Part shown: piece by piece, positions 33,991 through 43,633 of the stretch
How positions within the stretch are numbered: position 1 is the first letter of the stretch
How the letters are laid out: each line of letters starts with the position of its first letter
Source: JAIBJN01 sp963699495
GTDB lineage: Bacteria; Actinomycetota; Thermoleophilia; Gaiellales; Gaiellaceae
Direction: 5' to 3'
NCBI GenBank assembly: GCA_963699495.1
Contig: CAVOUB010000006.1
Location: 1 to 64,000, forward strand
DNA length: 64,000 nt
Translations under genes and position numbers: made by a program
The notes under the pieces: generated by a model
Seen by the model: the letters and a program-made list of their open reading frames with translations, nothing else
What the model was told of the DNA's origin: nothing
Database searches by the model: none

Positions 33991-34716
33991 CTAGAGCTCG
34001 CCCGTGAGGCGCCGGACGACGTTCAGGACGTCCATGGCCGTGAAGGCCTCGTAGTCCGGGTCGAGGCCGCGCTCGTCGTCGTCCGCGCGGAACCAGAAGG
34101 CCTGGACCGTGGTCATCCCGAGCTCCTTCGCCCCCCGCACGTCCTCGTAGCGGCGGTCGCCGACGAAGAGCGCCTCCCCGGGCTCGACGCCGAGCTTCGA
34201 AAGCGTCGCCTCGAAGACGGCCGGGTGCGGCTTCCGCTTGCCCACCTCCGAGGAGAAGACGGCTGCGTCGAGGCGCTCGGCGAGCCCCATGTCGGCGAGG
34301 TCCCGGTGGAGGAGCCAGCCCGGATCGAACGCGTTCGAGACGAGGCCGGTCAGGAGCCCGCGCTCCCGGAGCGAGTCGAGGAGCGCGTGCGTGTGGGCGC
34401 CCAGCATCCGCGCCGGCTCCCAGGCCGCATGCTCGGCGGCGAGGAAGCGATCGAGCTCGTCGTCGGACAGCTCGACGCCGAACCCGCCGAGAAGCTCGCG
34501 GATCAGCTCCGGATACTCCACCTCCTCGACCGACCCCGGGACGAAGAGGAGCGGCAGATAGCGCTCGCGGAAGACGGCGGCCGTCTCGTCGTGGCCCGGC
34601 AGCCCGTCGCGCTCGAGCGTGGCGAGCCCGGCCTCCCAGCCCGCCCCGAGAAGCTCCTCGTCATAGGCGAAATGGAAGAGGGTGTCCCCCCAGTCGAAGA
34701 GAACGGCGCGCAGCAC
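33991..34716 (-). CDS. HAD-superfamily hydrolase
   Basis: 241 residues. Motif I is LFDWGDTLF (Asp nucleophile; the usual second Asp is the D of GDT), motif II LVSNAFD, motif III Lys in GKRKPHP, and motif IV GDRRYEDVRGA. A helical cap (about 18-90) follows motif I, as in phosphoglycolate-phosphatase-like enzymes. Substrate unknown. GTG 34716 lies 7 bases after a TATCCT box. Confidence 0.85.
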   Translation of the reverse strand: MLRAVLFDWGDTLFHFAYDEELLGAGWEAGLATLERDGLPGHDETAAVFRERYLPLLFVPGSVEEVEYPELIRELLGGFGVELSDDELDRFLAAEHAAWEPARMLGAHTHALLDSLRERGLLTGLVSNAFDPGWLLHRDLADMGLAERLDAAVFSSEVGKRKPHPAVFEATLSKLGVEPGEALFVGDRRYEDVRGAKELGMTTVQAFWFRADDDERGLDPDYEAFTAMDVLNVVRRLTGEL

Positions 34717-34723
34717 GCGCCAG

Positions 34724-34733
34724 AGGATAGGGT
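34724..34733. promoter_or_regulatory. overlapping divergent -10 boxes
   Basis: TATCCT on the minus strand (34724-34729) and TAGGGT on the plus strand (34728-34733) overlap by two bases. They lie 7 and 9 bases from the two GTG start codons. Two genes seem to start leaderless transcripts from one 10-base element. Confidence 0.45.
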
Positions 34734-34742
34734 GGCCGCGCC

Positions 34743-35783
34743 GTGTTCCGCCGCATCCTCTCTGCCCTGCTGGCGCTTGGACCGGCCGTCCTCCTCCTGG
34801 AGAGCTTCACGGACGTCGGCGACATCACGCTCTTCGTCCTCGCCGCCCTCGCCCTCATCCCGCTCGCCTGGCTGATCGGCGAGGCGACCGAGCACGCCGC
34901 GCATCACACGGGCCCGGGCATCGGCGGCTTCCTCAATGCCACGTTCGGGAACGCTCCCGAGCTGATCATCGCCCTGATCGCCTTGAACTCTGGGCTCACG
35001 GAGGTCGTGCGCGGCTCCCTCACGGGTAGCGTGATCGGGAACCTCCTGCTCGTGCTCGGCTTTTCGCTCTACTTCGGCGGAACCGGGCGCCTCGACCGGG
35101 AGTCGAGCCTGATCTCGCTTGCGCTCGTCGGCTTCGCGGTCGTCCTCTTCCTGATCCCGTCGGTCCCCGGCTGGGAAGGCGATGCCGACCGCCATGCCCT
35201 GGCCGTCCTCTCCGTGCCGATTTCGATCGTGCTGCTGCTCGTCTACGTCGTGGTCACCTGGTTCATGCTCCGGCGACACCGCTCTCTGCACGTCTCGGAC
35301 GAGGCGGCCACGATGGCCGCTTGGTCGTTGCCGCGGGCGCTCGTCGTGCTGTCGGCGGCAACGGTCGTGACGGCCCTCGTCGCCGAGACGCTCGTCCATA
35401 CGCTCACGGTCTTCGCCGAGGAGGTCGGGCTGACGGATTTCTTCGTCGCCGCGGTCATCGTCGCCATCGTCGGGAACGCGGCCGAGCACGGCGGCGCGAT
35501 CGTCGTGGCCCACCGCGGGAACATCAAGCTCGCCGCCGAGATCGCGCTCTCCTCGAGCGCACAGGTGGCCGTCTTTCTCATTCCGGCCGTGGCGCTGCTC
35601 TCATGGCTGATCGAGCCTCTGGCGCTCTCCTTCCGCCCGATCGAGATCTTCGCCATGGGTGGATCGGTGCTCTTGGCAGCGGTCCTGCTCTTCAACGGCC
35701 GCTCGACCCGCTGGCGCGGCGTGGTGCTCATCGCCGCCTACGTCGGCGTGGCGTTCGGGTTCTACTCCGTCGGCGACCGCTAA
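34743..35783 (+). CDS. cax: Ca2+/H+ antiporter (CaCA superfamily)
   Basis: 346 residues, about eleven membrane helices with the two alpha-repeats: GEATEHAAHHTGPGIGGFLN followed by ATFGNAPELIIALIAL, and VGNAAEHGGAIVVAHRGNIK. The paired GNAPE/GNAAEH acidic motifs are those of cation/proton exchangers. It exports cytosolic Ca2+. GTG start. The gene is followed by a strong shared terminator. Confidence 0.9.
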   Translation: MFRRILSALLALGPAVLLLESFTDVGDITLFVLAALALIPLAWLIGEATEHAAHHTGPGIGGFLNATFGNAPELIIALIALNSGLTEVVRGSLTGSVIGNLLLVLGFSLYFGGTGRLDRESSLISLALVGFAVVLFLIPSVPGWEGDADRHALAVLSVPISIVLLLVYVVVTWFMLRRHRSLHVSDEAATMAAWSLPRALVVLSAATVVTALVAETLVHTLTVFAEEVGLTDFFVAAVIVAIVGNAAEHGGAIVVAHRGNIKLAAEIALSSSAQVAVFLIPAVALLSWLIEPLALSFRPIEIFAMGGSVLLAAVLLFNGRSTRWRGVVLIAAYVGVAFGFYSVGDR

Positions 35784-35789
35784 TGATCC

Positions 35790-35823
35790 TCGGGGCGCCG
35801 CCCGAGATGCTGCGGCGCCCCGA
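35790..35823. terminator. bidirectional hairpin terminator
   Basis: Perfect 12-base stem TCGGGGCGCCGC / GCGGCGCCCCGA with a 10-base loop, between the convergent antiporter and ArsR-SRPBCC genes. Confidence 0.65.
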
Positions 35824-35838
35824 TCCGGCCTCTGGGCA

Positions 35839-36612
35839 TCAAGCAGCCGGCGAGGCCTGCGAGTAGAGCAGCGAGCCGGGGGTCGTGAGCGTCTCCCCGG
35901 TCTCCAGCAGGGTCTTCAGGCCGGAGAGGATCATCGGCCAGCCGCCGTAGAGCTCGTTGTTCGCGCCCTCACGCAGCTCGTCGTGGGTCACGGTCAGGCG
36001 GCAGGAGTCGCCGACCGGCTCGATCTCCCAGGTGACCCTCGAGGGCCCCTCGCGCTGAACGTCTTCGCTCCACAGGGCCGTGAAGCTCTGGACGAGCCGG
36101 CGCGGCGGGTCGACCTCGAGGTTCTCCCCCTCGCCCAGGAGCCCGTCTGCGGCGGGGTGGCTCATCTCGTAGCGCGAGCCTGGCGTCCAGTCGGAAGCGA
36201 CCCTGATGCCGAACTGGTACTGCCCGCGCAGCTCGCCGTCGGTGATCGCCTGCCAGAGGCGCTCCGGCGTGGTCTTGATGTAGATCTCGAACACCTGCTC
36301 CATCGTTTCCTCCTCGATTCGCTTCTTGAGCCCGCTGAGCGTCGCGGCCCAGGGCTCGGCGTACTTGCTCACCCAGCGGTCGTGGACGAGCCTGATCGGG
36401 ACCGGGTTCAGGAAGTGCAGCTTCTCGCGACCGCGCCGCTTGGTGGTCACCAGACCGGCCTCCTCGAGCACCCGAAGGTGCTTCATGACGCCGATGCGGG
36501 TCATCGGCAGGCGCCGCTCGAGCGCGCTCAGCGTCTGCCCGTCCTCCTCGAACAGCTCGTCGAGAAGGCTCCGTCGCGTCGGGTCGGCAAGGGCCTTGAA
36601 CACCAGATCCAT
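35839..36612 (-). CDS. ArsR-type HTH fused to SRPBCC (AHSA1) domain
   Basis: 257 residues. The N-terminal winged helix (about 1-95) reads KALADPTRRSLLDELF and TRIGVMKHLRVLEEAGLV (recognition helix). The C-terminal AHSA1/SRPBCC barrel begins QVFEIYIKTTPERLWQAI and would bind a hydrophobic ligand. Such proteins are often split into adjacent regulator and SRPBCC genes; here they are one chain. It probably represses itself through the palindrome in its promoter. ATG 36612 is seven bases after the -10 box, so the mRNA is leaderless. Confidence 0.85.
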   Translation of the reverse strand: MDLVFKALADPTRRSLLDELFEEDGQTLSALERRLPMTRIGVMKHLRVLEEAGLVTTKRRGREKLHFLNPVPIRLVHDRWVSKYAEPWAATLSGLKKRIEEETMEQVFEIYIKTTPERLWQAITDGELRGQYQFGIRVASDWTPGSRYEMSHPAADGLLGEGENLEVDPPRRLVQSFTALWSEDVQREGPSRVTWEIEPVGDSCRLTVTHDELREGANNELYGGWPMILSGLKTLLETGETLTTPGSLLYSQASPAA

Positions 36613-36619
36613 GGCGACG

Positions 36620-36649
36620 ATAATACGTAACCATATGGTTACCTGTCAA
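36620..36649 (-). promoter_or_regulatory. promoter with embedded operator of ArsR-SRPBCC gene
   Basis: TTGACA (36644-36649), 18 bases, TATTAT (36620-36625). The spacer contains the perfect 16-base palindrome GTAACCATATGGTTAC (36627-36642). A dimeric repressor bound there would block polymerase directly. Confidence 0.8.
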
Positions 36650-36671
36650 ATCTAGGTTTCGCTTCGCCGGG

Positions 36672-36687
36672 GTTCGGTTAACCGAAC
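36672..36687. promoter_or_regulatory. 16-base perfect palindrome upstream of ABC transporter
   Basis: GTTCGGTTAACCGAAC, about 85 bases before the ABC ATPase start. It differs from the ArsR-SRPBCC operator, so another regulator is expected; none is adjacent. Confidence 0.5.
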
Positions 36688-36772
36688 GTCGTGACTCGCG
36701 CTCCCCTCCTTGTCGGGAGCCCACCCCGCTGGAAGCATGGCGGGCACACACGGCCCTCAGGAGGTCCTTAGA

Positions 36773-37546
36773 GTGGCGACCATGGCTACCGAAACGCAGG
36801 AAACTCAGAGCAGCGCGAACGGCGCCGTGGTCACGGCGCGCGACATCACCCGCGTCTACGGCGAAGGCGACACGGCGGTCAACGCGCTGTGCGGCGTCTC
36901 CATCGACGTCGGGCGCGGGAAGCTCACCGCTGTCATGGGCCCGTCGGGCTCCGGCAAGTCGACGCTGATGCACATCCTCGCCGGCCTCGACAAGCCGACC
37001 ACGGGCGACGTGGCGATCGACGGGACGAACATCTCCGAGCTCAACGACACGGAGCTGACAAAGCTCCGCCGGCGCCACATCGGCTTCGTCTTCCAGTTCT
37101 TCAACCTGCTCCCGATGCTGACCGCGGAGGAGAACATCGTCCTCCCGCTCGAGCTCGCCGGCGGCAAGATCGACCAGGACTGGGTCGACTCCGTCATCGA
37201 GCGGGTCGGCCTCAACGACCGGCGCACTCATCGCCCGTCCGAGCTCTCCGGCGGCCAGCAGCAGCGGGTCGCCATCGCCCGCGCGCTCATCTCGAAGCCG
37301 ACCGTCGTCTTCGCGGACGAGCCGACCGGCAACCTCGACTCGACGACGAGCCAGGAGATCCTCGCGCTGCTGCGAGAGTCGGTGGAGAACCTCGGCCAGA
37401 CCTTCGTGATGGTCTCCCACGACCCGAATGCCACGGCGATCGCAGACCGGACGCTCTTCCTCGCGGACGGCCTGGTCGTCAGGGAGCTGGGGAAGGCAAC
37501 CGCGCACGAGGTCCTCGAGACCATGGAACAGGTCAGCCGGCAGTGA
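36773..37546 (+). CDS. ABC transporter ATP-binding protein (LolD/MacB type)
   Basis: 257 residues from GTG 36773 (AGGAGG eight bases upstream; ATG 36782 also possible). Walker A GPSGSGKST, Q-loop FQFFNLLPMLTAEEN, signature LSGGQQQR, Walker B VVFADEPTGNLDS, H-loop VSHD. This is the ATPase of a mechanotransmission-type exporter that partners an FtsX-like permease, encoded next with a GTGA overlap. Cargo unknown; lipoprotein, lipid or antimicrobial export are family roles. Confidence 0.9.
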   Translation: MATMATETQETQSSANGAVVTARDITRVYGEGDTAVNALCGVSIDVGRGKLTAVMGPSGSGKSTLMHILAGLDKPTTGDVAIDGTNISELNDTELTKLRRRHIGFVFQFFNLLPMLTAEENIVLPLELAGGKIDQDWVDSVIERVGLNDRRTHRPSELSGGQQQRVAIARALISKPTVVFADEPTGNLDSTTSQEILALLRESVENLGQTFVMVSHDPNATAIADRTLFLADGLVVRELGKATAHEVLETMEQVSRQ

Positions 37547-40100
37547 TCCGCGTCGCCCTCAGGGGCCTCCTCGGACGCAAGCTCAGGGCGGCCCTCACCG
37601 CGATCGCGATCGTCCTCGGGGTCGCGATGGTCAGCGGCACGTACGTCCTCACCGACTCGATCGACCGCGCCTTCGACAACATCTTCAGCGACGTCCGCCA
37701 GGGCTCGAACGCCGTCATCAGCGGCAAGTCGGCCTTCGACCTGACTGACGACAGCGGCGCCACGGCGCCGACCGTTCGACCAGACACTTCTGGAACGCGT
37801 GCAGACAACTGCCCGACGTCGCGGAAGCGGAAGGAAGCGTCGACGGCCAGGCGCAGATCATCGGCGAGGACGGCAAGGCGATCGTCTTCGGCGGCGCACC
37901 GAATCTCGGCTTTTCGATCGCAAACGGCGACAGCAGGTTCAACCCGCTTCAGCTCGTCGAGGGCTCGTGGCCGGGCAACGGCGACGTGGTAATCGACAAG
38001 TCGACCTCCGACAAGAAGAACATCGAGGTCGGCGAGACCGTCGGAATCCAGGGCATAGGCCCGGTTCAGAACCTCCGCGTCACTGGCATCGTCAAGTTCG
38101 GCTCCGTCTCGACCATCGGCGGGGCGACGCTAGCCGGCTTCGACCTTCCGACGGCGCAGCGCATCTTCGACAAGCCCGGCAAGCTCGACGAGATCGCCGT
38201 GGCAGCGAAGCAGGGCGTGGCAGACGACCAGCTCGTCCAGCAGATCCAGGAGGTCCTTCCGCCCAACACCGAAGTCCAGACATCGGCCGAGCAGGCTCGG
38301 AGCGACGCCGAGGACACCGACGAGTTCATCTCGTTCCTGCAGACGTTCCTGCTCGTGTTCGCCGGGGTCGCGCTCTTCGTAGGCGCGTTCGTGATCGCGA
38401 ACTCGCTGTCGATCACCATCGCCCAGCGCACGCGCGAGTTCGCCACCCTGCGGACGATCGGGGCCTCGCGGCGCCAGGTGCTCATCTCGATCATCATCGA
38501 GGCGCTGGTGGTCGGCATCATGGCTTCGGTGATCGGGCTCTTCCTCGGCCTCGCCCTCGCGAAGGGGCTCTTCTGGCTCTTCGACCTGATCGGCTTCACG
38601 CTCCCGAACACCGGGCTCCTCTTCCAGACTCGAACCATCGTGGTGGCCCTGCTCGTCGGGGTGCTCGTCACGCTCCTCGCCAGCCTGCGCCCCGCGATCC
38701 GGGCCACGCGGGTTCCGCCGATCGCCGCGGTTCGTGAGGGCGCCACGCTCCCCGAGTCGCGGTTCGCCCGCTTCCGCGCGATCGGCGCGATCCTCCTCAC
38801 CGTCGTCGGGTTCGCAGCGCTGATCTTCGGCCTCTTCGGCCCCGGGCTTGACACGACGCAGATCCTCCTCTTGATTGGCGTCGGCGCGCTGCTGATCTTC
38901 TTGGGGGTCGCCTTCTTTGCATCCAAGCTCGTCCCCGGCCTGGCCACTGCCCTCGGCTGGCCCGCCGCGAAGCTCGGCGGCGCCTCGGGCGAGCTTGCGC
39001 GCGGCAACGCTAAGCGAAACCCGCAGCGCACAGCCTCCACAGCGGCGGCGCTCATGATCGGATTGGCGCTCGTCACGCTCGTCGCCGTGCTCGGACAGGG
39101 GATCCGCTCCACGTTTACGGGAGCAGTCGACAAGATCTTCGTCGCCGACTACGCGATCACGGCTCAGAACAACTTCTCGCCGATCCCGATCTCCGCCGCC
39201 GACGCGGCTGCGGGCGCGCCGGGCGTCGAGGCGGTGGCGAGCGTGCGCGCGGGCGAGGCACTCGTCTACGGCAATCCTTCCTCCGTGACCGCCGTGACGC
39301 CGAACAGCGCCGACGCGATCAACCTGGACTGGAAGGATGGCAGCCAGGCCGTGTTCTCCGAGCTCGGCGCGAACGGCGCGTTCGTCGACGACAGCTTCGC
39401 CGAAGACCACAACCTGGCCGTCGGCTCCCCGATCTCGATCACGACGCCGACCGGCAAGAAGCTCGATCTCACGGTTAAGGGCATCTTCGATCCCCCGGCC
39501 GGCGGCTCGCCCTTCGGCAACGTCACCTTCTCGAGCGAGACGTTCGATGCGAACTACGACCAGCCTCAGAACCTCTACTCGTTCGTGGAGACCAGCGGCG
39601 GCGTGACGGATGCGAACACGAAGTCCCTCGACAGCGCCCTCACCGAGTTCCCGAACGCCAAGGCGCAGACCCGCGAGGAGTTCAAGGACAACCAGGTCAG
39701 CTTCCTGAACAACATCCTCAACATCCTCTACGTGCTGCTCGCGCTCTCAGTGGTCGTCAGCCTGTTCGGGATCGTCAACACGCTCGTCCTCACCGTGTTC
39801 GAGCGGACGCGCGAGCTGGGCATGCTGCGGGCGATCGGGATGACCCGGCGGCAGGTCCGTCGCATGATCCGTTACGAGAGCGTGATCACGGCGCTGATCG
39901 GAGCCGTCCTGGGGATCGTCCTCGGCATCGTCCTCGCGGGGCTGCTCGTCTGGCGCATCGACTTCATCGACTTCGCGGTACCGATCGGCCAGGTGATCGT
40001 GTTCGCGATCGCCGCGGTCATCGTCGGGATCATCGCGGCCATCTTCCCGGCGAGGCGGGCCGCCAGGCTCAACCCGTTGCAGGCGCTCCAGTACGAGTAG
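37543..40100 (+). CDS. ABC transporter FtsX/MacB-type permease, interrupted by two frameshifts
   Basis: About 850 codons if repaired. GTG 37543 opens the first helix (LLGRKLRAALTAIAIVLGVA). The frame is lost at about 37771, where an extra A fits, giving FDQTLLERVQ in the next frame. It is lost again at about 37805 (another extra A), after which QLPDVAEAEGSVDGQAQ continues in the third frame to the TAA region at 40100. Two periplasmic MacB-like domains, two FtsX domains (FLLVFAGVALFVGAFVIANS; ILYVLLALSVVVSLFGIVN) and eight or more helices are clear. Either a recent pseudogene or two assembly errors 34 bases apart. Confidence 0.8.
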
Positions 40101-40176
40101 TCCGAGGCGAGTCGGGCCCTTCACGTAGGTCTGCTAGGGTCCCGCGCTCGCCGCGCAGACGCGCGACGGAAAGCTC

Positions 40177-41316
40177 ATGCCGACCGCCGCACGCCTAGCA
40201 ACGACGCTCGCCATCGCCTTCGTAGCTGCGCTCGCCCTCGTCGGGGCGGTCGCGGCGGATCCCGACAAGATCGACGCGAAGCGCGCCCAGGCGGAAAGCG
40301 TCCTCGCGCAGATTCGCGAGCTCGACATGGAGCTCGAGGTGGCCGTCGACGAGTGGAACGGTGCGAACGTCCGTCTGAAGCAGATCGAGGGCGAGCTCGC
40401 CGTGAACACGAACAGGCTCGACGTCGCCAAGGCGAGCTTGCGCCAGGCACAGACCACCGTCGAGGAGCGGCTCGTCACGCTCTACAAGGACGGCGAGGTC
40501 GACGTGGTCGAGGTCGTCCTCGGCGCGACGAGCTTCGACGACCTCCTCGACGGGCTCGACACCGCGAACCGGGTGGCCGAGGACGATGCGCGGATCGCCG
40601 AGGACGTCCGGAAGTCCAAGGCCGAGGTGGAGAGCCGGCAGAAGGCCCTCGAGCAGGCCCACGCGCGCCAGAAGGAGATCGTCGCGCAGCGCGCCTCCCG
40701 CCGGGCCGAGATCGAGCACGGGCTCGCGGAGCGTCAGACGCTCTACGACTCGGTTCGGGGCGAGATCGCCGAGCTCGAGGCCGAAGAGCGGCAGCGCCAG
40801 GCCCGCCTCGCAGCGCAGGCGCGGCGCCAGGCGGCCGCGATCGAGCGGCAGCAGGCGACCCGCCCGCAGCAGACCCAGGATCCGGCGCCCGCGCCCGCGC
40901 CGTCCCCGTCGCCGAGCCCCAGCCCGGAGCCATCCCCGACCCCCTCCCCGCCCCCCGCAGGCCCCGGCCATCCGGAGGTCGTGCCGATCGCGCTCCGCTA
41001 CCTCGGCGTCCCCTACCGCTGGGGCGGCGCGTCTCCGTCGGGCTTCGACTGCTCGGGCTTCACCATGTACGTCTACGGGAGGATCGGGATCTCGCTGCCG
41101 CACTACGCCTCCTGGCAGTACCGCTACGGGCGCGCCGTCTCGCGTTCCCAGCTCGCGCCCGGCGACCTCGTCTTCTTCAACGGGCTGGGGCACGTGGGCA
41201 TCTACATCGGCGGCGGCCAGTTCGTCCACGCGCCGCACACCGGCGACGTGGTCAAGATCTCCAGCATCTGGGACTCCTGGTACCGCTCGAGCTACGTCGG
41301 CGCCAGGCGCCTCTAG
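40177..41316 (+). CDS. secreted NlpC/P60 peptidoglycan endopeptidase with coiled coil
   Basis: 379 residues. Signal peptide about 1-27. A long coiled coil (about 30-225) is followed by a Pro/Ser linker and a C-terminal NlpC/P60 domain with catalytic Cys in GFDCSGFT, His in GLGHVGIYIGGG and the third polar site near FVHAPHTG. The arrangement matches RipA/CwlO-type hydrolases that cut peptide stems during growth and division. These are often activated by FtsEX-like ABC systems; the broken FtsX-type permease lies 76 bases upstream. Confidence 0.9.
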   Translation: MPTAARLATTLAIAFVAALALVGAVAADPDKIDAKRAQAESVLAQIRELDMELEVAVDEWNGANVRLKQIEGELAVNTNRLDVAKASLRQAQTTVEERLVTLYKDGEVDVVEVVLGATSFDDLLDGLDTANRVAEDDARIAEDVRKSKAEVESRQKALEQAHARQKEIVAQRASRRAEIEHGLAERQTLYDSVRGEIAELEAEERQRQARLAAQARRQAAAIERQQATRPQQTQDPAPAPAPSPSPSPSPEPSPTPSPPPAGPGHPEVVPIALRYLGVPYRWGGASPSGFDCSGFTMYVYGRIGISLPHYASWQYRYGRAVSRSQLAPGDLVFFNGLGHVGIYIGGGQFVHAPHTGDVVKISSIWDSWYRSSYVGARRL

Positions 41317-41323
41317 AGCGGCG

Positions 41324-42517
41324 CTAGGTCGAAGGCGGAGAGAGCTCGCCGGTCGGCGAGACCTGCATCGCGCGTCGCCCGAAGTCCTGGCGGGAGAGCC
41401 TTCGGACGATGCCGTGCGCGGCCTCGGCCGGATCCGGGGCGGCGACGCCGTCGCCGACGAGTACGACCGGCGCCAGGCTGCCTTCGGCCCAGGAGCCGTC
41501 CCCGCGGAGCGTCACCTGAAGGATGCCGGTCACGCCGCCGAGGCCGTTCGTGCGGAAGGTGCGGTTGCCGGCGAAGTTGCCCATGCTGTAGGCGATCAGC
41601 CGCTCCTTGTACCACTCCATCCCCCGGAGCACGTGCGGCCCGTGGCCGACGACGAGGTCGGCGCCGGCGTCGACCACCGCGTGCGAGAACTCCCGCAGGT
41701 CGCCGCGCTCCTCGCCGAGGTACGTCTCCATCCCGCGCGGGACGTGGCCGGCGTCCTTTCCCTCGGCGCCGCCGTGGAAGGTGACGACGACGACGTCCGC
41801 CCAGCTGCTCGCGCGACGCACGAGCTGCTCGGCGCGCGGGATGTCGAGCAAGCTCTCGCCCGTCGGGTAGAAGCCGAAGCCGAGGACGGTGACGCGCACA
41901 GGCCGCTTGCGCACACGCGGCAGCTCGCCCACGAGCCCGGTGTGCGCGAGCCTCGCGTCCGTCAGCGCGGCGACCGTGTCGTCGACTCCGGTCTGGCCGT
42001 AGTCGTGGGCATGGTTGTTCGCGAGGTTGAGGACGGTGAAGCCGGCACCTTCGAGCGCGGTCGCGTACGACGGCGGCGTGCGAAACGCGAAGCAGTCGGT
42101 GCTCTTCTTGCCGCACTTCGAGGAGCCCGAGTCGGTGAGCGCCTGCTCGAGGTTCCCCAGCACGACGTCCCCCTGCAGCTCGTCGCGCACCTGCGCGAAC
42201 AGGCTCTCGGGCCCACGGGGCGGCAGGAAGCCGTCGCGACCCATGGCGATGTCCCCCACCGCGGCGATCGTCACCGTCTCGTCCACCGGCGGCTCCCGGA
42301 CCGGCGTCGTCTCCGCTGGGTTCCCCGCGGACGCCGTGGCGCTCGGGCCGGCGGCCGGCGTCTCCGGCTCACCCGGCTCGCCCTGAAAGGCCCACGCCGC
42401 TGCGAGACCCGCCGCGAAGAACACCCCGGCCAGCAACGCGACGCCGCGAAGCCGGGCGCGGCGTCGCCGCCGTCGCCGCTGCCGCCGCGCGGCCAGTTCC
42501 TCCCGCGAATAGCCCAC
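41324..42517 (-). CDS. CapA-like metallophosphoesterase-fold protein
   Basis: 397 residues. The Arg-rich N-terminus and one membrane helix (about 24-44) anchor an extracellular domain of the CapA/PgsA family: AAVGDIAMGRDG, NLEQALTD, LNLANNHAHDYG, VVTFHGGAEG and VVGHGPHVLRGMEWY, with the metal-type His/Asp/Asn residues. The family is tied to poly-gamma-glutamate capsule synthesis, but most members are uncharacterised. No pgsB/C neighbours, so capsule synthesis is not implied. GTG start. Confidence 0.8.
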   Translation of the reverse strand: MGYSREELAARRQRRRRRRRARLRGVALLAGVFFAAGLAAAWAFQGEPGEPETPAAGPSATASAGNPAETTPVREPPVDETVTIAAVGDIAMGRDGFLPPRGPESLFAQVRDELQGDVVLGNLEQALTDSGSSKCGKKSTDCFAFRTPPSYATALEGAGFTVLNLANNHAHDYGQTGVDDTVAALTDARLAHTGLVGELPRVRKRPVRVTVLGFGFYPTGESLLDIPRAEQLVRRASSWADVVVVTFHGGAEGKDAGHVPRGMETYLGEERGDLREFSHAVVDAGADLVVGHGPHVLRGMEWYKERLIAYSMGNFAGNRTFRTNGLGGVTGILQVTLRGDGSWAEGSLAPVVLVGDGVAAPDPAEAAHGIVRRLSRQDFGRRAMQVSPTGELSPPST

Positions 42518-42556
42518 GCCGTCGATGATAGAGACGGCCCGGCCCGTGCCTGCGGG

Positions 42557-43633
42557 CTAGTACGGCGTCGGAGCCGCGTCGGCGAGATCGACCGGTCGCC
42601 GGGACCCGGTCAGCGCGCGCGGGATACGTTCGACCGCGTCGTCGATGTCCTCGGCGGATACGTCGAGGTGCGTGACGGCGCGCAGGACGTCCTTGCGGGC
42701 GGCAAACGAGAGCAGGACTCCTTCGGCCCGTAGCCGCGCGACCGCGTCGTCGGCGCCCAACCCGAGCGCACCGACGTCGACGAGCACGAAGTTCGTCTCC
42801 ACCTGCCCGAGCTCGACCGGCATTCCGGCGCCCACGAGGCCTTCGGCGAGGCTGCGGGCGTTCGCGTGATCGTCGGCCAGGCGCTCGACGTTGTGGTCGA
42901 GCGCGTAGATTCCCGCGGCCGCGACTATCCCGGCCTGGCGCATCGCGCCGCCGAAGAGGTGCTTCAATCGCCGCGCGCGGGCCATGCGCTCGCGGGAGCC
43001 CGCGATCAGCGCACCGAGCGGGCAGCCGAGCCCCTTCGAGAGGCACAGGCTCACCGTGTCGAACTCGCGCCCGTATTCGGCGGCGGGCGTCCCGCTCGCG
43101 ACGACCGCGTTCAGGAGCCGCGCGCCGTCCAGGTGCGTGGCGAGCCCGTGGCTCCGTGCTTCCGCGGTCACCTCCCGCACCTGCGCGAGCGGCCAGACGC
43201 GCCCGCCGCCGCCGTTGTGCGTGTTCTCGACGCAGACGAGCCGGGTGGGCGCCATGTGCAGGTCGCCGCTGGGGTTCACGACCTCGCGAAGCTGCGCCGG
43301 CGTGAAGCGGCCGTCCGCGGCCACGAGCGGCTTCATGACAAGGCCGGAGTGCACCGCCGGCCCGCCGAGCTCATAGCGGAAGATGTGCGCCTCGGCCTCG
43401 GCGACCACCTCGTCGCCGGGCTCGGTGAGCGCCCGGAGGGCGATCTGGTTCGCCATCGTCGCGGTCGGGACGAAGACGGCCTCCTCCTGCCCGACCAGCG
43501 AGGCCACCCGCTCCTCGAGCGCGGACACGGTCGGGTCCTCGCGCTTCTGCTCGTCTCCGACGACCGCGTCCGCAATGGCACGGCGCATGGCCGGAGTCGG
43601 CTGCGTGAGGGTGTCCGAGCGGAGGTCGATCAC
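42557..43633 (-). CDS. low-specificity L-threonine aldolase
   Basis: 358 residues, PLP fold type I. Opening IDLRSDTLTQPTPAMRRA, AVFVPTATMANQIAL, VCVENTHNGGGGRVW, THLDGARLLNA, and the Schiff-base Lys in SLCLSKGLGCPLGAL. It cleaves threonine or allo-threonine to glycine and acetaldehyde, which could feed the glycine cleavage operon at 46-52 kb. GTG 43633 overlaps the MFS stop (GTGA), which excludes longer starts. Confidence 0.9.
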   Translation of the reverse strand: MIDLRSDTLTQPTPAMRRAIADAVVGDEQKREDPTVSALEERVASLVGQEEAVFVPTATMANQIALRALTEPGDEVVAEAEAHIFRYELGGPAVHSGLVMKPLVAADGRFTPAQLREVVNPSGDLHMAPTRLVCVENTHNGGGGRVWPLAQVREVTAEARSHGLATHLDGARLLNAVVASGTPAAEYGREFDTVSLCLSKGLGCPLGALIAGSRERMARARRLKHLFGGAMRQAGIVAAAGIYALDHNVERLADDHANARSLAEGLVGAGMPVELGQVETNFVLVDVGALGLGADDAVARLRAEGVLLSFAARKDVLRAVTHLDVSAEDIDDAVERIPRALTGSRRPVDLADAAPTPY

